A DNA stretch of 27,636 bases, from NCBI GenBank assembly GCA_028274925.1, contig JAQCNR010000254.1, forward strand, positions 1 through 27,636, written 5' to 3'. A program made the position numbers and the translations under genes. Below are positions 7,713 to 15,388 of the stretch, in pieces; positions within the stretch are counted from its first letter, which is position 1; every line of letters starts with the position of its first letter. The DNA comes from Halovenus sp. Its GTDB lineage: Archaea; Halobacteriota; Halobacteria; Halobacteriales; Haloarculaceae. The notes beneath the pieces were generated by a model. The model had not been told where the DNA came from. It ran no database searches and was given only the letters and a program-made list of their open reading frames with translations.

Positions 7713-7720
7713 TTTATATA
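7713..7720 (+). promoter_or_regulatory. TATA box for the CARF-like regulator
   Basis: TTTATATA is centred 27 bases before the ATG at 7744, an excellent haloarchaeal box A at leaderless distance. It fixes the start at 7744 and excludes longer in-frame extensions upstream. Confidence 0.75.
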
Positions 7721-7743
7721 CGCCGCCGACCCCACGTACGGGT

Positions 7744-8679
7744 ATGCAGACACATATCGTCCCGGTCGGCTTCGATTACGACCGGCTGATTGCGCCGCTG
7801 GTGCGCGAGCAGATGGACGTCGACCGGGTGATTCTGCTGGAGGGCGACGTCGGCAGCGAGGCCAACGTCGAGTACTCCCGCCAGATTGCCGAGAAACTCG
7901 AACAGGACTACATCAATCTGCTGGGCGCAGAGACCGAGCGATTCGTCATCGAGGATGTCTACGATTACGACGAAGCCTTCGAGCAAGCCTTCGAGTTGAT
8001 CAACCGCGAACTCGACAACGACGACGACAGCGAAAGTGAAGTCTGGGTGAATATCTCCGCGATGCCTCGAACTGTGTCGTTTGCCTTTGCGACCGCCGCA
8101 CACTCGATTATGGTCGAGCGCGAGGGTGACCGCGACCGGATTCACACCTACTACACGGTACCCGAGAAGTATCTGGAGACTGAACTCGCGGAGGAACTGC
8201 GTGCCCAGATAGAACTGCTCGAAGACCTCCAGTCGACCGACAAGGACGACGAACAGTTAGAAGAACGGCTAGAAAGCGCCAGACAGCTACTTTCGGAGTT
8301 TGACGAGCGCGGGACCACCATCGGCGCGAAGGAAATCGACGGCAGCCACGTCGTCGAACTGCCGGTTGCACTGTTCTCGAACGTCGAACCGTTCGAGGAA
8401 GTAATTCTCTTTACGCTTGGCGAACACGGCGAGTTCGAGTCCGTCTCGGAACTCGCCCAGCAGTTGGCTCGTGAACTCGGCGAAGAGTACACCGATTCGT
8501 TCCGCTCGAAAGTCATCTACAACGTCGACCGCCTCGGTCCCGGCGGAAAGGGCTACATCGAACAGGAAGAACACGGCAAATCCTACCGAACGCGGCTCTC
8601 GCGTATCGGTGAACTCTGGGTCCGTGCCCACTCTGGGAAGGAAGACGCCGACGGCCGCCTCGATTTGGACCTGTTTTGA
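7744..8679 (+). CDS. HFX_2341-type (DUF6293) regulator: CARF-like domain plus winged HTH
   Basis: A 311-residue protein. The N-terminal 130 residues form a Rossmann-like sensor: MQTHIVPVGFDYDRLIAPLV, VDRVILLEG, then EVWVNISAMPRTVSFAFATAA, which occupies the position of the GGTK/nucleotide-pocket strand in CARF domains such as Csa3. A Lys/Glu-rich helical linker (about 150-190) leads to a C-terminal winged helix (about 215-290; LFTLGEHGEFESVSELAQQL, FRSKVIYNVDRLGPGGKGYI). It would be a DNA-binding regulator sensing a small nucleotide-like ligand. The family assignment is from memory of haloarchaeal HFX_2341-type proteins; the CARF relation is my inference. It lies immediately upstream of the valS leader, with its own TATA box, and no cas genes are in the window. 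Confidence 0.75.
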   Translation: MQTHIVPVGFDYDRLIAPLVREQMDVDRVILLEGDVGSEANVEYSRQIAEKLEQDYINLLGAETERFVIEDVYDYDEAFEQAFELINRELDNDDDSESEVWVNISAMPRTVSFAFATAAHSIMVEREGDRDRIHTYYTVPEKYLETELAEELRAQIELLEDLQSTDKDDEQLEERLESARQLLSEFDERGTTIGAKEIDGSHVVELPVALFSNVEPFEEVILFTLGEHGEFESVSELAQQLARELGEEYTDSFRSKVIYNVDRLGPGGKGYIEQEEHGKSYRTRLSRIGELWVRAHSGKEDADGRLDLDLF

Positions 8680-8689
8680 AACCAAGTGA

Positions 8690-8695
8690 TTAATA
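8690..8695 (+). promoter_or_regulatory. TATA-like box for the valS leader transcript
   Basis: TTAATA is centred about 27 bases before the ATG at 8720, so transcription should begin at or next to the first base of the leader ORF. No comparable box stands 25-30 bases before the valS ATG at 8830, which implies a roughly 110-base 5' leader, long for a haloarchaeon. Confidence 0.6.
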
Positions 8696-8719
8696 CGGTC
8701 GGTTCGCCCATATACAACC

Positions 8720-8770
8720 ATGACACGTCGAGTGGACGTAACACCCGTTTTCGTAGTAGGGGCCTTCTAG
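8720..8770 (+). CDS. Putative valine-rich leader peptide of valS
   Basis: A 16-codon ORF, MTRRVDVTPVFVVGAF, ending in TAG at 8768-8770 and lying 59 bases before valS. Five of its residues are Val (5, 7, 10, 12, 13), encoded GTG, GTA, GTT, GTA, GTA; valS itself uses mainly GTC, so the leader is enriched in codons that are uncommon here. Its ATG is at leaderless spacing from the TATA-like box 8690-8695. The ORF overlaps RNA segments able to form two alternative hairpins with sequence downstream of its stop. By analogy with bacterial attenuators, stalling at Val codons when tRNA-Val is uncharged could switch valS expression. Coding and regulation are inferred, not demonstrated. Confidence 0.55.
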   Translation: MTRRVDVTPVFVVGAF

Positions 8771-8807
8771 CCCCACACCACCCCACCACTCGGCGGACGT
8801 ATCGCTG
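8726..8807 (+). promoter_or_regulatory. valS: Mutually exclusive hairpins in the valS leader RNA
   Basis: Stem P1 pairs 8726-8735 (CGTCGAGTGG) with 8786-8795 (CCACTCGGCG): ten consecutive pairs with one G-U. It encloses stem P2, GGGGC (8759-8763) with GCCCC (8770-8774), which contains the leader stop codon. The 3' strand of P1 can alternatively form P3, CGGCG (8791-8795) with CGCTG (8803-8807). A ribosome stalled on the first Val codons would cover the 5' strand of P1 and free P3. No U-tract follows any stem, so control of valS translation or RNA stability is as plausible as transcription termination. Confidence 0.5.
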
Positions 8808-8829
8808 TCGACTACCATACAAGCTACCC

Positions 8830-11496
8830 ATGAGTGACACACAGGACAGACCGACCGACGAACCGGACACAGACCAACAGCTAGACGGCGAGTACGACCC
8901 AGAAACGGTCGAGCCGAACTGGCAACAGCAGTGGGTCGAGGACGAAACGTACGCCTACGACGTCGACGCTGACACCCGCTACAGCATCGACACACCGCCG
9001 CCGACGGTGTCGGGCAACCTCCACATGGGCCATCTCTACCAGTTTACCCTGCAGGATTTCGTCGCCCGCTACCGCCGGATGAAGGAAGGAACGGTCTACT
9101 TCCCCTTCGGCTACGACGACAACGGCATCGCCTCCGAGCGACTCACCGAGCGCGAACTCGGTATCAACCACAGTGACTACGAACGCCGGGAGTTCCAGGA
9201 GAAGTGCCGGGATGTCTGCCAGGACTACGAAGACGCCTTCACGAAAGACATCCAGTCACTCGCCATCTCGGTCGACTGGGATAACACCTACAAGACTATC
9301 GAACCTCGCGTCCAGCGCACCTCACAGCTGTCATTCCTGGACCTCTACGAGCAGGGCCGAGAGTACCAGCAGCGCGCACCGACAATCTGGTGTCCCGACT
9401 GCGAGACGGCGATTTCGCAGGTCGAACAGGAAGACCTGAACAAGCACACCAAGTTCAACGACATCGCCTTCGATATTGTCGAGACTGGCGATGGCTCCGA
9501 CGGCGACCAGTTCACCATCTCGACGACTCGACCAGAGCTACTGCCAGCGTGTGTTTCGGTGTTCGTCCACCCCGACGACGACGAGAACCAGCACCTCGTC
9601 GGCGGAACGGCCCGCGTTCCGCTGTTCGGTCAGGAGGTCCCCATTATCGAGGACGACCGCGTCGACCTCGAAACCGGCAGCGGACTGGTGATGTGCTGTA
9701 CCTTCGGTGACCAGACTGACATCGAGTGGTACCAGGCCCACGACCTCGACCTCCGAATTGCCATCGACGAGTCGGGGACGATGACCGACGTGGCCGACGA
9801 GTACGAGGGACTGACCACCCACGAGGCCCGCGAGGCGATTATCGAGGACCTCGACGACGCCGGCTACCTGCTCGAATCGCGCGACCACGAACACACCGTG
9901 CAAGTCCACGAGCGCTGTGACGAGGAAGTCGAATATCTCGTTACCGAGCAGTGGTACGTCAAACTGCTCGACAAAAAGGACGAATACCTCGAAGCCGGCC
10001 GGGAGATGGACTGGTTCCCCGACAAGATGTTCACCCGCTACGAGCACTGGATCGAGGGGCTCGAATGGGACTGGTGTATCTCTCGCCAGCGTGACTCCGG
10101 GATTCCGTTCCCGGTCTGGTACTGCGACGACTGTGGCGAAATCATCTTCGCCGACCGCGACGAGTTACCGGTTGACCCACTCTCGGACGACCCGCCGGTC
10201 GACGCCTGCCCAGAGTGTGGCCACAGCGAGTTCGTCCCCGAAGAGGATGTCTTCGACACGTGGGCAACTTCCTCGCTGACGCCGCTGATCAACGCTGGCT
10301 GGGACTGGGACGACGGCGAGTTCACCTACGACAACCCAGAGCTGTACCCCTCGAACCTGCGCCCGCAGGGCCACGACATCATCTCATTCTGGCTGTTCCA
10401 CACGGTCATCAAGTGCTACGAACACACCGACGAGGTGCCCTTCGAGCACGTGATGATCAACGGGATGGTGCTCGACGAAAACCGCGAAGCGATGTCCAAA
10501 TCGAAAGGCAACGTCATCGCACCCAGCGAAGTGCTGGAGAACTTCCCGGTCGACGCCGCCCGTTACTGGGCCGCGGGAACCTCCATCGGCGACGACTTCC
10601 CGTACCGGAAGGGTGACCTGGAGGCTGGCGAGCGCCTGCTCCAGAAACTCTGGAACGCTTCACGGCTGGTCGACCAACTGACGCCACAGGCCGGCACAGT
10701 CGAAGAGGTGCCAGAAACAGAGCTTGCAGAAATCGACCGCTGGCTGCTCGCCGAACTCGACGAGACAGTTGACCTCGTCACCGAGCGATTCGAGAACTAC
10801 GAGTTCTCCAAGGCCCGGACGGAACTTCGGGACTTCTTCTGGTCGACGTTCTGTGACGACTATCTCGAAATCGCCAAACAGCGACTCGACAGCGGGCCGA
10901 ACCCCTCGACAGAGTTCACGCTCGTTCGCGCCCACCGCACCTTCCTCAAACTGTTCGCGCCACTGCTTCCGCACATCACCGAGGAACTGTGGACGCGAGT
11001 CTACGGCGAGGAAGCGTCAGTGCACACGAGCGACTGGCCGACTGCGGGTGGCTACGAGGCCGACCTGCAGGCCGGCGAGACGGCAATGGCTGTCATCTCG
11101 GCGCTGCGGGGCTACAAAAGCGACAACGGCCTCGCGCTGAACGCGCCACTCTCGAACGTCAAAATCTTCGGCCACGTCGGCGAGTTCGCCGAACCGGTGG
11201 CAGAAGCGATGCACGTCGACGAAATCGAAGCCACCGAGGACGAACCCGAGATTACCACCGAGATTAGCGGTGTCGACCTCGATTACTCGCTGGTCGGGCC
11301 GGAGTTCGGTAACGAAGTCGGTGACATCGACGCTGCAATCGAGGCTGGTGAGTTCGAGGTTGACGGCGACTCACTGCTTGTCGGCGGGGAGTACGAACTC
11401 GGCGCGGACATGTTCGAGATTGAGCGGACGCGAATCTACTCTGGCGAGGGCCAGATGATCGAGACAGAACACGCCGTCGTCATCGTCCAGGAGTAG
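8830..11496 (+). CDS. valS: Valyl-tRNA synthetase
   Basis: Class I aminoacyl-tRNA synthetase charging tRNA-Val, 888 residues. The HIGH motif appears as HMGH (65-68, in PPTVSGNLHMGH); the KMSKS motif is AMSKSKGN (about 553), with Ala for the first Lys. An editing (CP1) domain lies between, including TTRPELLPACVSVFVHP typical of ValRS rather than IleRS. Zinc-binding Cys pairs occur at WCPDCETA, WYCDDCGE and CPECGHSEF. The anticodon-binding helical domain starts near ELDETVDLVTERF, and a short acidic C-terminal region follows. I start at ATG 8830 because the upstream in-frame extension (from 8686) overlaps the promoter and leader and lacks halophilic character. A 110-base leader with a Val-rich short ORF precedes it. 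Confidence 0.97.
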   Translation: MSDTQDRPTDEPDTDQQLDGEYDPETVEPNWQQQWVEDETYAYDVDADTRYSIDTPPPTVSGNLHMGHLYQFTLQDFVARYRRMKEGTVYFPFGYDDNGIASERLTERELGINHSDYERREFQEKCRDVCQDYEDAFTKDIQSLAISVDWDNTYKTIEPRVQRTSQLSFLDLYEQGREYQQRAPTIWCPDCETAISQVEQEDLNKHTKFNDIAFDIVETGDGSDGDQFTISTTRPELLPACVSVFVHPDDDENQHLVGGTARVPLFGQEVPIIEDDRVDLETGSGLVMCCTFGDQTDIEWYQAHDLDLRIAIDESGTMTDVADEYEGLTTHEAREAIIEDLDDAGYLLESRDHEHTVQVHERCDEEVEYLVTEQWYVKLLDKKDEYLEAGREMDWFPDKMFTRYEHWIEGLEWDWCISRQRDSGIPFPVWYCDDCGEIIFADRDELPVDPLSDDPPVDACPECGHSEFVPEEDVFDTWATSSLTPLINAGWDWDDGEFTYDNPELYPSNLRPQGHDIISFWLFHTVIKCYEHTDEVPFEHVMINGMVLDENREAMSKSKGNVIAPSEVLENFPVDAARYWAAGTSIGDDFPYRKGDLEAGERLLQKLWNASRLVDQLTPQAGTVEEVPETELAEIDRWLLAELDETVDLVTERFENYEFSKARTELRDFFWSTFCDDYLEIAKQRLDSGPNPSTEFTLVRAHRTFLKLFAPLLPHITEELWTRVYGEEASVHTSDWPTAGGYEADLQAGETAMAVISALRGYKSDNGLALNAPLSNVKIFGHVGEFAEPVAEAMHVDEIEATEDEPEITTEISGVDLDYSLVGPEFGNEVGDIDAAIEAGEFEVDGDSLLVGGEYELGADMFEIERTRIYSGEGQMIETEHAVVIVQE

Positions 11497-11627
11497 CGGC
11501 GGTGTTTAGTTAAGCGAGAGTGGGCTTTCTGGTTGTTTCAGCTCGAACTACTATCAGATTCTTCTGAAATAGACACTACCGGAGTAACTCGGAAAGCTAC
11601 TTGTCTCTTGCCCGGTGTCAGTTCTGT

Positions 11628-12395
11628 ATGCTCCCGAACTACGAGGGGAAGTACGACGCTGAGGCGCTATTCTCGCCGGAGGACGCACTCAGCGCACAGG
11701 GAGAGGGGCTGCCAGAAGTACCGCCAGCGGTCATTCTCGGCTACCAGCAGGAACTCACCGACGCCGTCGAAGGGCGGGCCGACACGGAAGTCGACATCGT
11801 TCGCTCACAGCGACTCCTTCAGATTACAGACACGGTCGGCTACGTCCCGGTTCACGAGGTTGGTATCGGCGCGCCAGTGACTGCGACCGTCACAGAAAAC
11901 GTGATTGCGGGCGGCGCAGAGGCGGTGGCGATGGTTGGCGGGAGTGCCTGTCTGCAGCGCGACGTTGGACCTGAAACCGCAATTCTCCCGACAGAAACGA
12001 TTCGAGACGAGGGTGTCTCGTACCACTACGTGCCCGGTGACGAACCAGTGACACCGGATAGCGAGTTGGTCGACTCACTCGCGGCGTCACTTTCCGAGGA
12101 AGACTTCGAGACCGCTCGCGGGAGAACGTGGACGACCAGCGCGATGTACCGCGAGACTGTCCCCGAACTCGAACACTACAGTAAGGGGGGCGTCGTTTCA
12201 CTGTGTATGGAAACTGCTGCCATCTGGGCAGTCTGTCAGTACCGCGGAGTCAGCGCCGCGACAGTCCACGAAATCGGCGACTACATCACGCCCGGCGAGT
12301 GGACCCCCGAGACGGAGGCGACGCGGGGCCTACCGGAGATGCTCGACCCCGCCATCGAAGGTCTGCATCGCCACGTTACGTCGGCCAGAGACTAG
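11628..12395 (+). CDS. Nucleoside phosphorylase (uridine phosphorylase-like)
   Basis: A 255-residue member of the PNP/UDP phosphorylase-I family that would cleave a nucleoside with phosphate to base and ribose-1-phosphate. Landmarks: VGYVPVHEVGIGAPVTATVTE (phosphate/nucleoside site, about residue 75-95), AVAMVGGSACLQRDV (equivalent to the RxGT segment, with GGSA here), and GGVVSLCMETAAIWAVCQYRG (the M-E-x-A nucleoside-binding loop, about residue 190), followed by EIGDYI. A TTG start at 11601 is possible, but ATG 11628 begins the recognisable domain (MLPNYEGKYD). It shares a CTAG with the convergent acylphosphatase, the two stops overlapping. Substrate preference cannot be read. Confidence 0.82.
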   Translation: MLPNYEGKYDAEALFSPEDALSAQGEGLPEVPPAVILGYQQELTDAVEGRADTEVDIVRSQRLLQITDTVGYVPVHEVGIGAPVTATVTENVIAGGAEAVAMVGGSACLQRDVGPETAILPTETIRDEGVSYHYVPGDEPVTPDSELVDSLAASLSEEDFETARGRTWTTSAMYRETVPELEHYSKGGVVSLCMETAAIWAVCQYRGVSAATVHEIGDYITPGEWTPETEATRGLPEMLDPAIEGLHRHVTSARD

Positions 12396-12670
12396 CGGCG
12401 AATACGGAAGTCGTCCTCGCCCTGGGGTTGCTCGTAATTTACGTCGACATCCTCGACGCGGGCCGCCTCGCTGCCCTCGTGACAGAACGCCACGAGTTGT
12501 TCGACCGCCGATTCTGGCCCCTCGAAGACGGCTTCAACCCGACCGTCTTCCAAGTTCCGAACCCAGCCATCGACGCCAGCGTCTCGTGCTGCATCGCGTG
12601 TCGTCGCCCGGAAGTAGACACCCTGTACCCGGCCAGAGACGTAGACGTGTGCGCGAGTACGCTCGGACAT
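12392..12670 (-). CDS. acyP: Acylphosphatase
   Basis: Hydrolyses acyl phosphates such as acetyl phosphate or carbamoyl phosphate; a 92-residue alpha/beta sandwich. The signature GRVQGVYFRATTRDAA gives the phosphate-binding loop with catalytic Arg21, and GWVRNLEDGRVEAVFEG supplies catalytic Asn39, positions matching human Arg23 and Asn41 with a two-residue offset. I use ATG at 12670 since the sequence upstream in this frame is basic and not family-like. Stop codons of this gene and the convergent nucleoside phosphorylase overlap within CTAG at 12392-12395. Confidence 0.95.
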   Translation of the reverse strand: MSERTRAHVYVSGRVQGVYFRATTRDAARDAGVDGWVRNLEDGRVEAVFEGPESAVEQLVAFCHEGSEAARVEDVDVNYEQPQGEDDFRIRR

Positions 12671-12742
12671 ACGTGTCACTGCGACCGCCCACCTCAAAGT
12701 GGTTCCGGCGGTCGAGATGTGACGTGGTAACAAGGACACAAC

Positions 12743-12748
12743 TTAACA
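12743..12748 (+). promoter_or_regulatory. TATA-like box for the 79-residue membrane protein
   Basis: TTAACA is centred 27 bases before the GTG at 12773, the distance expected for leaderless transcription. It supports choosing this GTG over the nearby GTG at 12765. Confidence 0.45.
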
Positions 12749-12772
12749 CCGCAGACACGGTATAGTGGCACA

Positions 12773-13012
12773 GTGGAAGAGCCCAAGCCAACGTACAAAG
12801 CGATTTTCGGCGCGTACTGGCACCGAATAGCCGGATTTGTCGAACTGTGGTGGCTCGGGTTTGGCCTCGTGCAGCTCTGTCTCTTTACCGCAGTGGTACT
12901 CGCCAGAAATCCGGGGCTCCTCCCCGGTGGTGTCCAGCGACCGGCCGTGGTCGGGAACGTGGTGCTCGCGATGGTGGCCTTTGCGGTTACAGTCTACTAC
13001 GAGTTCCTGTGA
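12773..13012 (+). CDS. Small two-helix membrane protein, function unknown
   Basis: A 79-residue protein starting at GTG 12773. It has a charged N-terminal 18 residues containing MEEPKPTYKAIFGAYWHR, then two hydrophobic helices (about 20-43, VELWWLGFGLVQLCLFTAVVL; and about 58-77, AVVGNVVLAMVAFAVTVYYEF). I recognise no functional family. It lies between acyP (divergent) and ogg (convergent, 4 bases between the stops), as a single-gene unit. Conservation in other haloarchaea would be the only test of its reality that I can suggest from the reading; the two clean membrane segments and the promoter favour a real gene. Confidence 0.65.
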   Translation: MEEPKPTYKAIFGAYWHRIAGFVELWWLGFGLVQLCLFTAVVLARNPGLLPGGVQRPAVVGNVVLAMVAFAVTVYYEFL

Positions 13013-13016
13013 CCGC

Positions 13017-13910
13017 TCAGCTCTCTGGCCCGTCGTTTCGCAGGTAGTGGAAGAGGTAGGTCTGGGTGTAGCCAGCGTACTCCCCGCCGAGTTGCTCGCG
13101 GATCGCACGCGACGTGTCCGTGTAGTTGCCCTGCTCGCAGTCCGGGAAATACTCCTCGATAGCGGTCCGGATCCACGTATCCAGCGGGACGGCTTCGAGA
13201 TAGCCAAGCGAGAACAACAGCACGCAGTCCGCTACCTTGTCGCCGACGCCAACGTAGCGAGTCAGCAGTTCGCGGGCCGCTTCGTAGCCCAAGCCAGTCG
13301 CCTCGGTGGGGTCGTCCCCGTCGGCGACCATCTCGGCAGTCCGCTGGACGTAGGGTGCCCGGTAGCCAAGCGAGAGGTCACGCAGTTGTTGTTCGGTGGC
13401 GACGGCGAGTTGCTCCGGAGTTGGGTAGGCGTGGTAGCTGTCGCCCTCGAACTCGATGGCTGTCCCGAACGCCTCCCGCAGCGACTGCTGCATCCCGTGA
13501 ATACGGGAGACTCGCATCTGCGCCGAACAGATGAACGAGATGACACAGCCAAAGGCTGGTTCTCTGACGATTCGCATCCCCCAGTACTCGTCGTAGGCGT
13601 CTTGGATAACTTCGGCATTGGGAACTGACGCACGAATCGCAGGGAGGTCATCGTCCAGTCCGAGGCGCCGTCTGAGGACAGGTTCCGCGTCGACGTTCGA
13701 CCGGTACTCGAGTGCACCGTTGCGCTGGCGAACTTTGATTACGCCGGGGTCGTCGGTTGCGCGGGTTGTCGTGAGATACCAGTCGTCGCCGCCGTAGGTG
13801 CTGTCGTAGTCCTCGCCGTCGTCGCGCCACCAGAGATAGGTCTGTCCACTCTCGAGTGTCGATTGCAGATCGAAGGCAGTTCCGTCGAGGTCGATCCGGC
13901 CGTGGCCCAT
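13017..13910 (-). CDS. ogg: 8-oxoguanine DNA glycosylase/AP lyase (OGG1 type)
   Basis: Base-excision repair enzyme removing 8-oxoguanine opposite cytosine. 297 residues with the OGG1 N-terminal beta domain (FDLQSTLESGQTYLWWRD, matching the family F-xx-GQ-xF-W motif) and the HhH-GPD domain. Catalytic Lys225 lies in the hairpin-helix YVGVGDKVADCVLLFSL and Asp244 in VPLDTWIR, 19 residues apart as in human Lys249/Asp268. FICSAQMRVSRIHGM corresponds to the ICSSNNNIARI DNA-intercalation loop, with QMR replacing NNN. Chosen start is ATG 13910; a TTG six bases upstream (13916) is a weaker alternative. Oxidative damage repair suits the high-light habitat of such organisms. Confidence 0.95.
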   Translation of the reverse strand: MGHGRIDLDGTAFDLQSTLESGQTYLWWRDDGEDYDSTYGGDDWYLTTTRATDDPGVIKVRQRNGALEYRSNVDAEPVLRRRLGLDDDLPAIRASVPNAEVIQDAYDEYWGMRIVREPAFGCVISFICSAQMRVSRIHGMQQSLREAFGTAIEFEGDSYHAYPTPEQLAVATEQQLRDLSLGYRAPYVQRTAEMVADGDDPTEATGLGYEAARELLTRYVGVGDKVADCVLLFSLGYLEAVPLDTWIRTAIEEYFPDCEQGNYTDTSRAIREQLGGEYAGYTQTYLFHYLRNDGPES

Positions 13911-14039
13911 CGTCAAATGAGAGGGCAGGCAGGCGTTTTTGCCTTTCGAGTCGCGCGCGGTCGAAAAATGGTACTGAGGCGGTTCACAACGCCCGAGTGA
14001 GGGCTAACCTTGATAGTGGTTGCAAACTAACAGTAATAT

Positions 14040-14531
14040 ATGAACTGTAGGGTTGTCGTCGAAGCAGCCGTCCCAGTCTACGACGTCGAAACAGCCGACG
14101 AGGCGGTCAGGATTGCCATCTCGAAGACAGGCGAGATGTTGAACCCTGACCTCAATTACGTCGAGATCAATATGGGCGACCGAAGCTGTCCGCACTGCGG
14201 GGAACCACACGACCCCGCCTTCATCGCGGCCGACGAGAGTCTGGTCGCGCTGGAACTCGAGATGACGGTGTTCAACGTCGAACGCGAAGAACACGCCGCT
14301 CGTATCGCCCGCAAAGAGATCGGCCAGCGACTGGAGAATATCCCACTCGAAGTTCTCGAAATCGACGTAATCGAAGATGACGAAGACGAGACAGCTGACG
14401 ACGAGACAGAAGACGTCGACACAGCGGACGACGAGATGGGAGACGACAACCTTGTCGAGGAAGAACCGAGTCTCGAAGAGGCACAAGACGACGAAGTACT
14501 CCCCGAGTTCGAGGAACTTATCGACGAATAA
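14040..14531 (+). CDS. UPF0212/DUF555 family protein
   Basis: A 163-residue archaeal protein of the UPF0212 (DUF555) family, whose biochemical role is unknown. The N-terminal 110 residues are the family domain: MNCRVVVEAAVPVYDVETADEAVRIAISK, MLNPDLNYVEIN and the CPHCGEP Cys pair (about residues 50-53), which with Cys3 could bind a metal. The C-terminal 50 residues are an extremely acidic Asp/Glu/Thr tail, larger than in non-halophile members. It stands alone between ogg (divergent) and the nickel transporter (convergent). Confidence 0.85.
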   Translation: MNCRVVVEAAVPVYDVETADEAVRIAISKTGEMLNPDLNYVEINMGDRSCPHCGEPHDPAFIAADESLVALELEMTVFNVEREEHAARIARKEIGQRLENIPLEVLEIDVIEDDEDETADDETEDVDTADDEMGDDNLVEEEPSLEEAQDDEVLPEFEELIDE

Positions 14532-14547
14532 CGCTGCAGTTTTGTAC

Positions 14548-15360
14548 TTAGACGAGTCCGATTACGAAGCCAACACCCATACCGACGAGGACGATTGCAG
14601 AGATGACCGGCAGGTACGGGACGTACTGTTCGACACGCTCCTGGAAGTGTTCGTACCCCGCAATTAACAGCAGCGTCAGCGTGACGATGCCGACGATTAC
14701 GGTGAGTGCGTAGGCGCTCATCAGCCACAGGCAAGCGTCCGACCCGGCACAGAGCGCGATAATCTCGAACTCTTCTTCGTGGGCAAAGCCGAGCAAGAAG
14801 GCGAACCACGCAATCCCGAGCAGTCCGCGGTCGGCGACGTCCGCGTTGTGTGAGTGGCCACCACTGCCGACGAACGGAATGACCGACCACATCTTCTCAG
14901 TGAGTGTATCAGATTCGTGTTCGTGACCGTGGTCATGCTGATGGTCGTGACCATCTCCATGCTCGTGTTCGTGACCGTTGTCATGGGCGTCGCCGCCGCC
15001 ATGTGTTCCATGCGAGTGACCGTGTCTGTACTCACGGACGCCCAGTCCGATGAGTAGAAGCCCTGCAACGATGCTAACCGGACCACCGATACTGACACCA
15101 CCACCGAGGGTGATTGGTTTGTCAACCTGCGTGAGACTGAAGTACGATTTTGCGTAGAAAAACAGCGCGACCATTGCGATACTGCTCACGAGATGGCCAG
15201 TGCCGATGATGAGACTCGCAGCAAGGCCGTAGAGCCATCGATGTGACTTTTCGAGGGCATACGACGCCGCGATTGGCCAGCCGTGACCCGGTTCGATGCC
15301 GTGGACGGCACCGAGGGCAACCGCGCCGACGAGGAGTCCGGACGCCTCAAAGGGAATCAT
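14548..15360 (-). CDS. Nickel/cobalt transporter with His-rich loop (NiCoT/RcnA/UreH-like)
   Basis: Integral membrane protein of 270 residues with about six to seven helices. Helix I carries HGIEPGHGWP (His20, His26), the metal-selectivity motif analogous to HxxxxDH of NiCoT permeases and to HGLEPGHS of the RcnA efflux pump; a second conserved cluster is GFAHEEEFEI (about 191-200). The loop at about 112-149 contains 14 His among Gly, Asp and Glu residues, a metal-buffering feature seen in RcnA. It diverges from nikR, so its metal is very likely nickel. Direction is ambiguous: NikR control suggests uptake, the motif and His loop recall efflux. I use ATG 15360; a minus-strand TATA-like GTTATACC lies about 32 bases upstream inside an inverted repeat. 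Confidence 0.85.
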   Translation of the reverse strand: MIPFEASGLLVGAVALGAVHGIEPGHGWPIAASYALEKSHRWLYGLAASLIIGTGHLVSSIAMVALFFYAKSYFSLTQVDKPITLGGGVSIGGPVSIVAGLLLIGLGVREYRHGHSHGTHGGGDAHDNGHEHEHGDGHDHQHDHGHEHESDTLTEKMWSVIPFVGSGGHSHNADVADRGLLGIAWFAFLLGFAHEEEFEIIALCAGSDACLWLMSAYALTVIVGIVTLTLLLIAGYEHFQERVEQYVPYLPVISAIVLVGMGVGFVIGLV

Positions 15361-15388
15361 TGCGATGACTGACCGTCCACCGCGGGCG

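Noticed and set aside
7378..7743. N-terminal extension of the CARF-like regulator
   Set aside because: It would run through the TATA box 7713-7720 and antisense to the surface-protein gene; the start at 7744 fits leaderless transcription.
8686..8829. N-terminal extension of ValRS
   Set aside because: It would read through the promoter and leader region in another frame, is basic, and adds nothing family-like.
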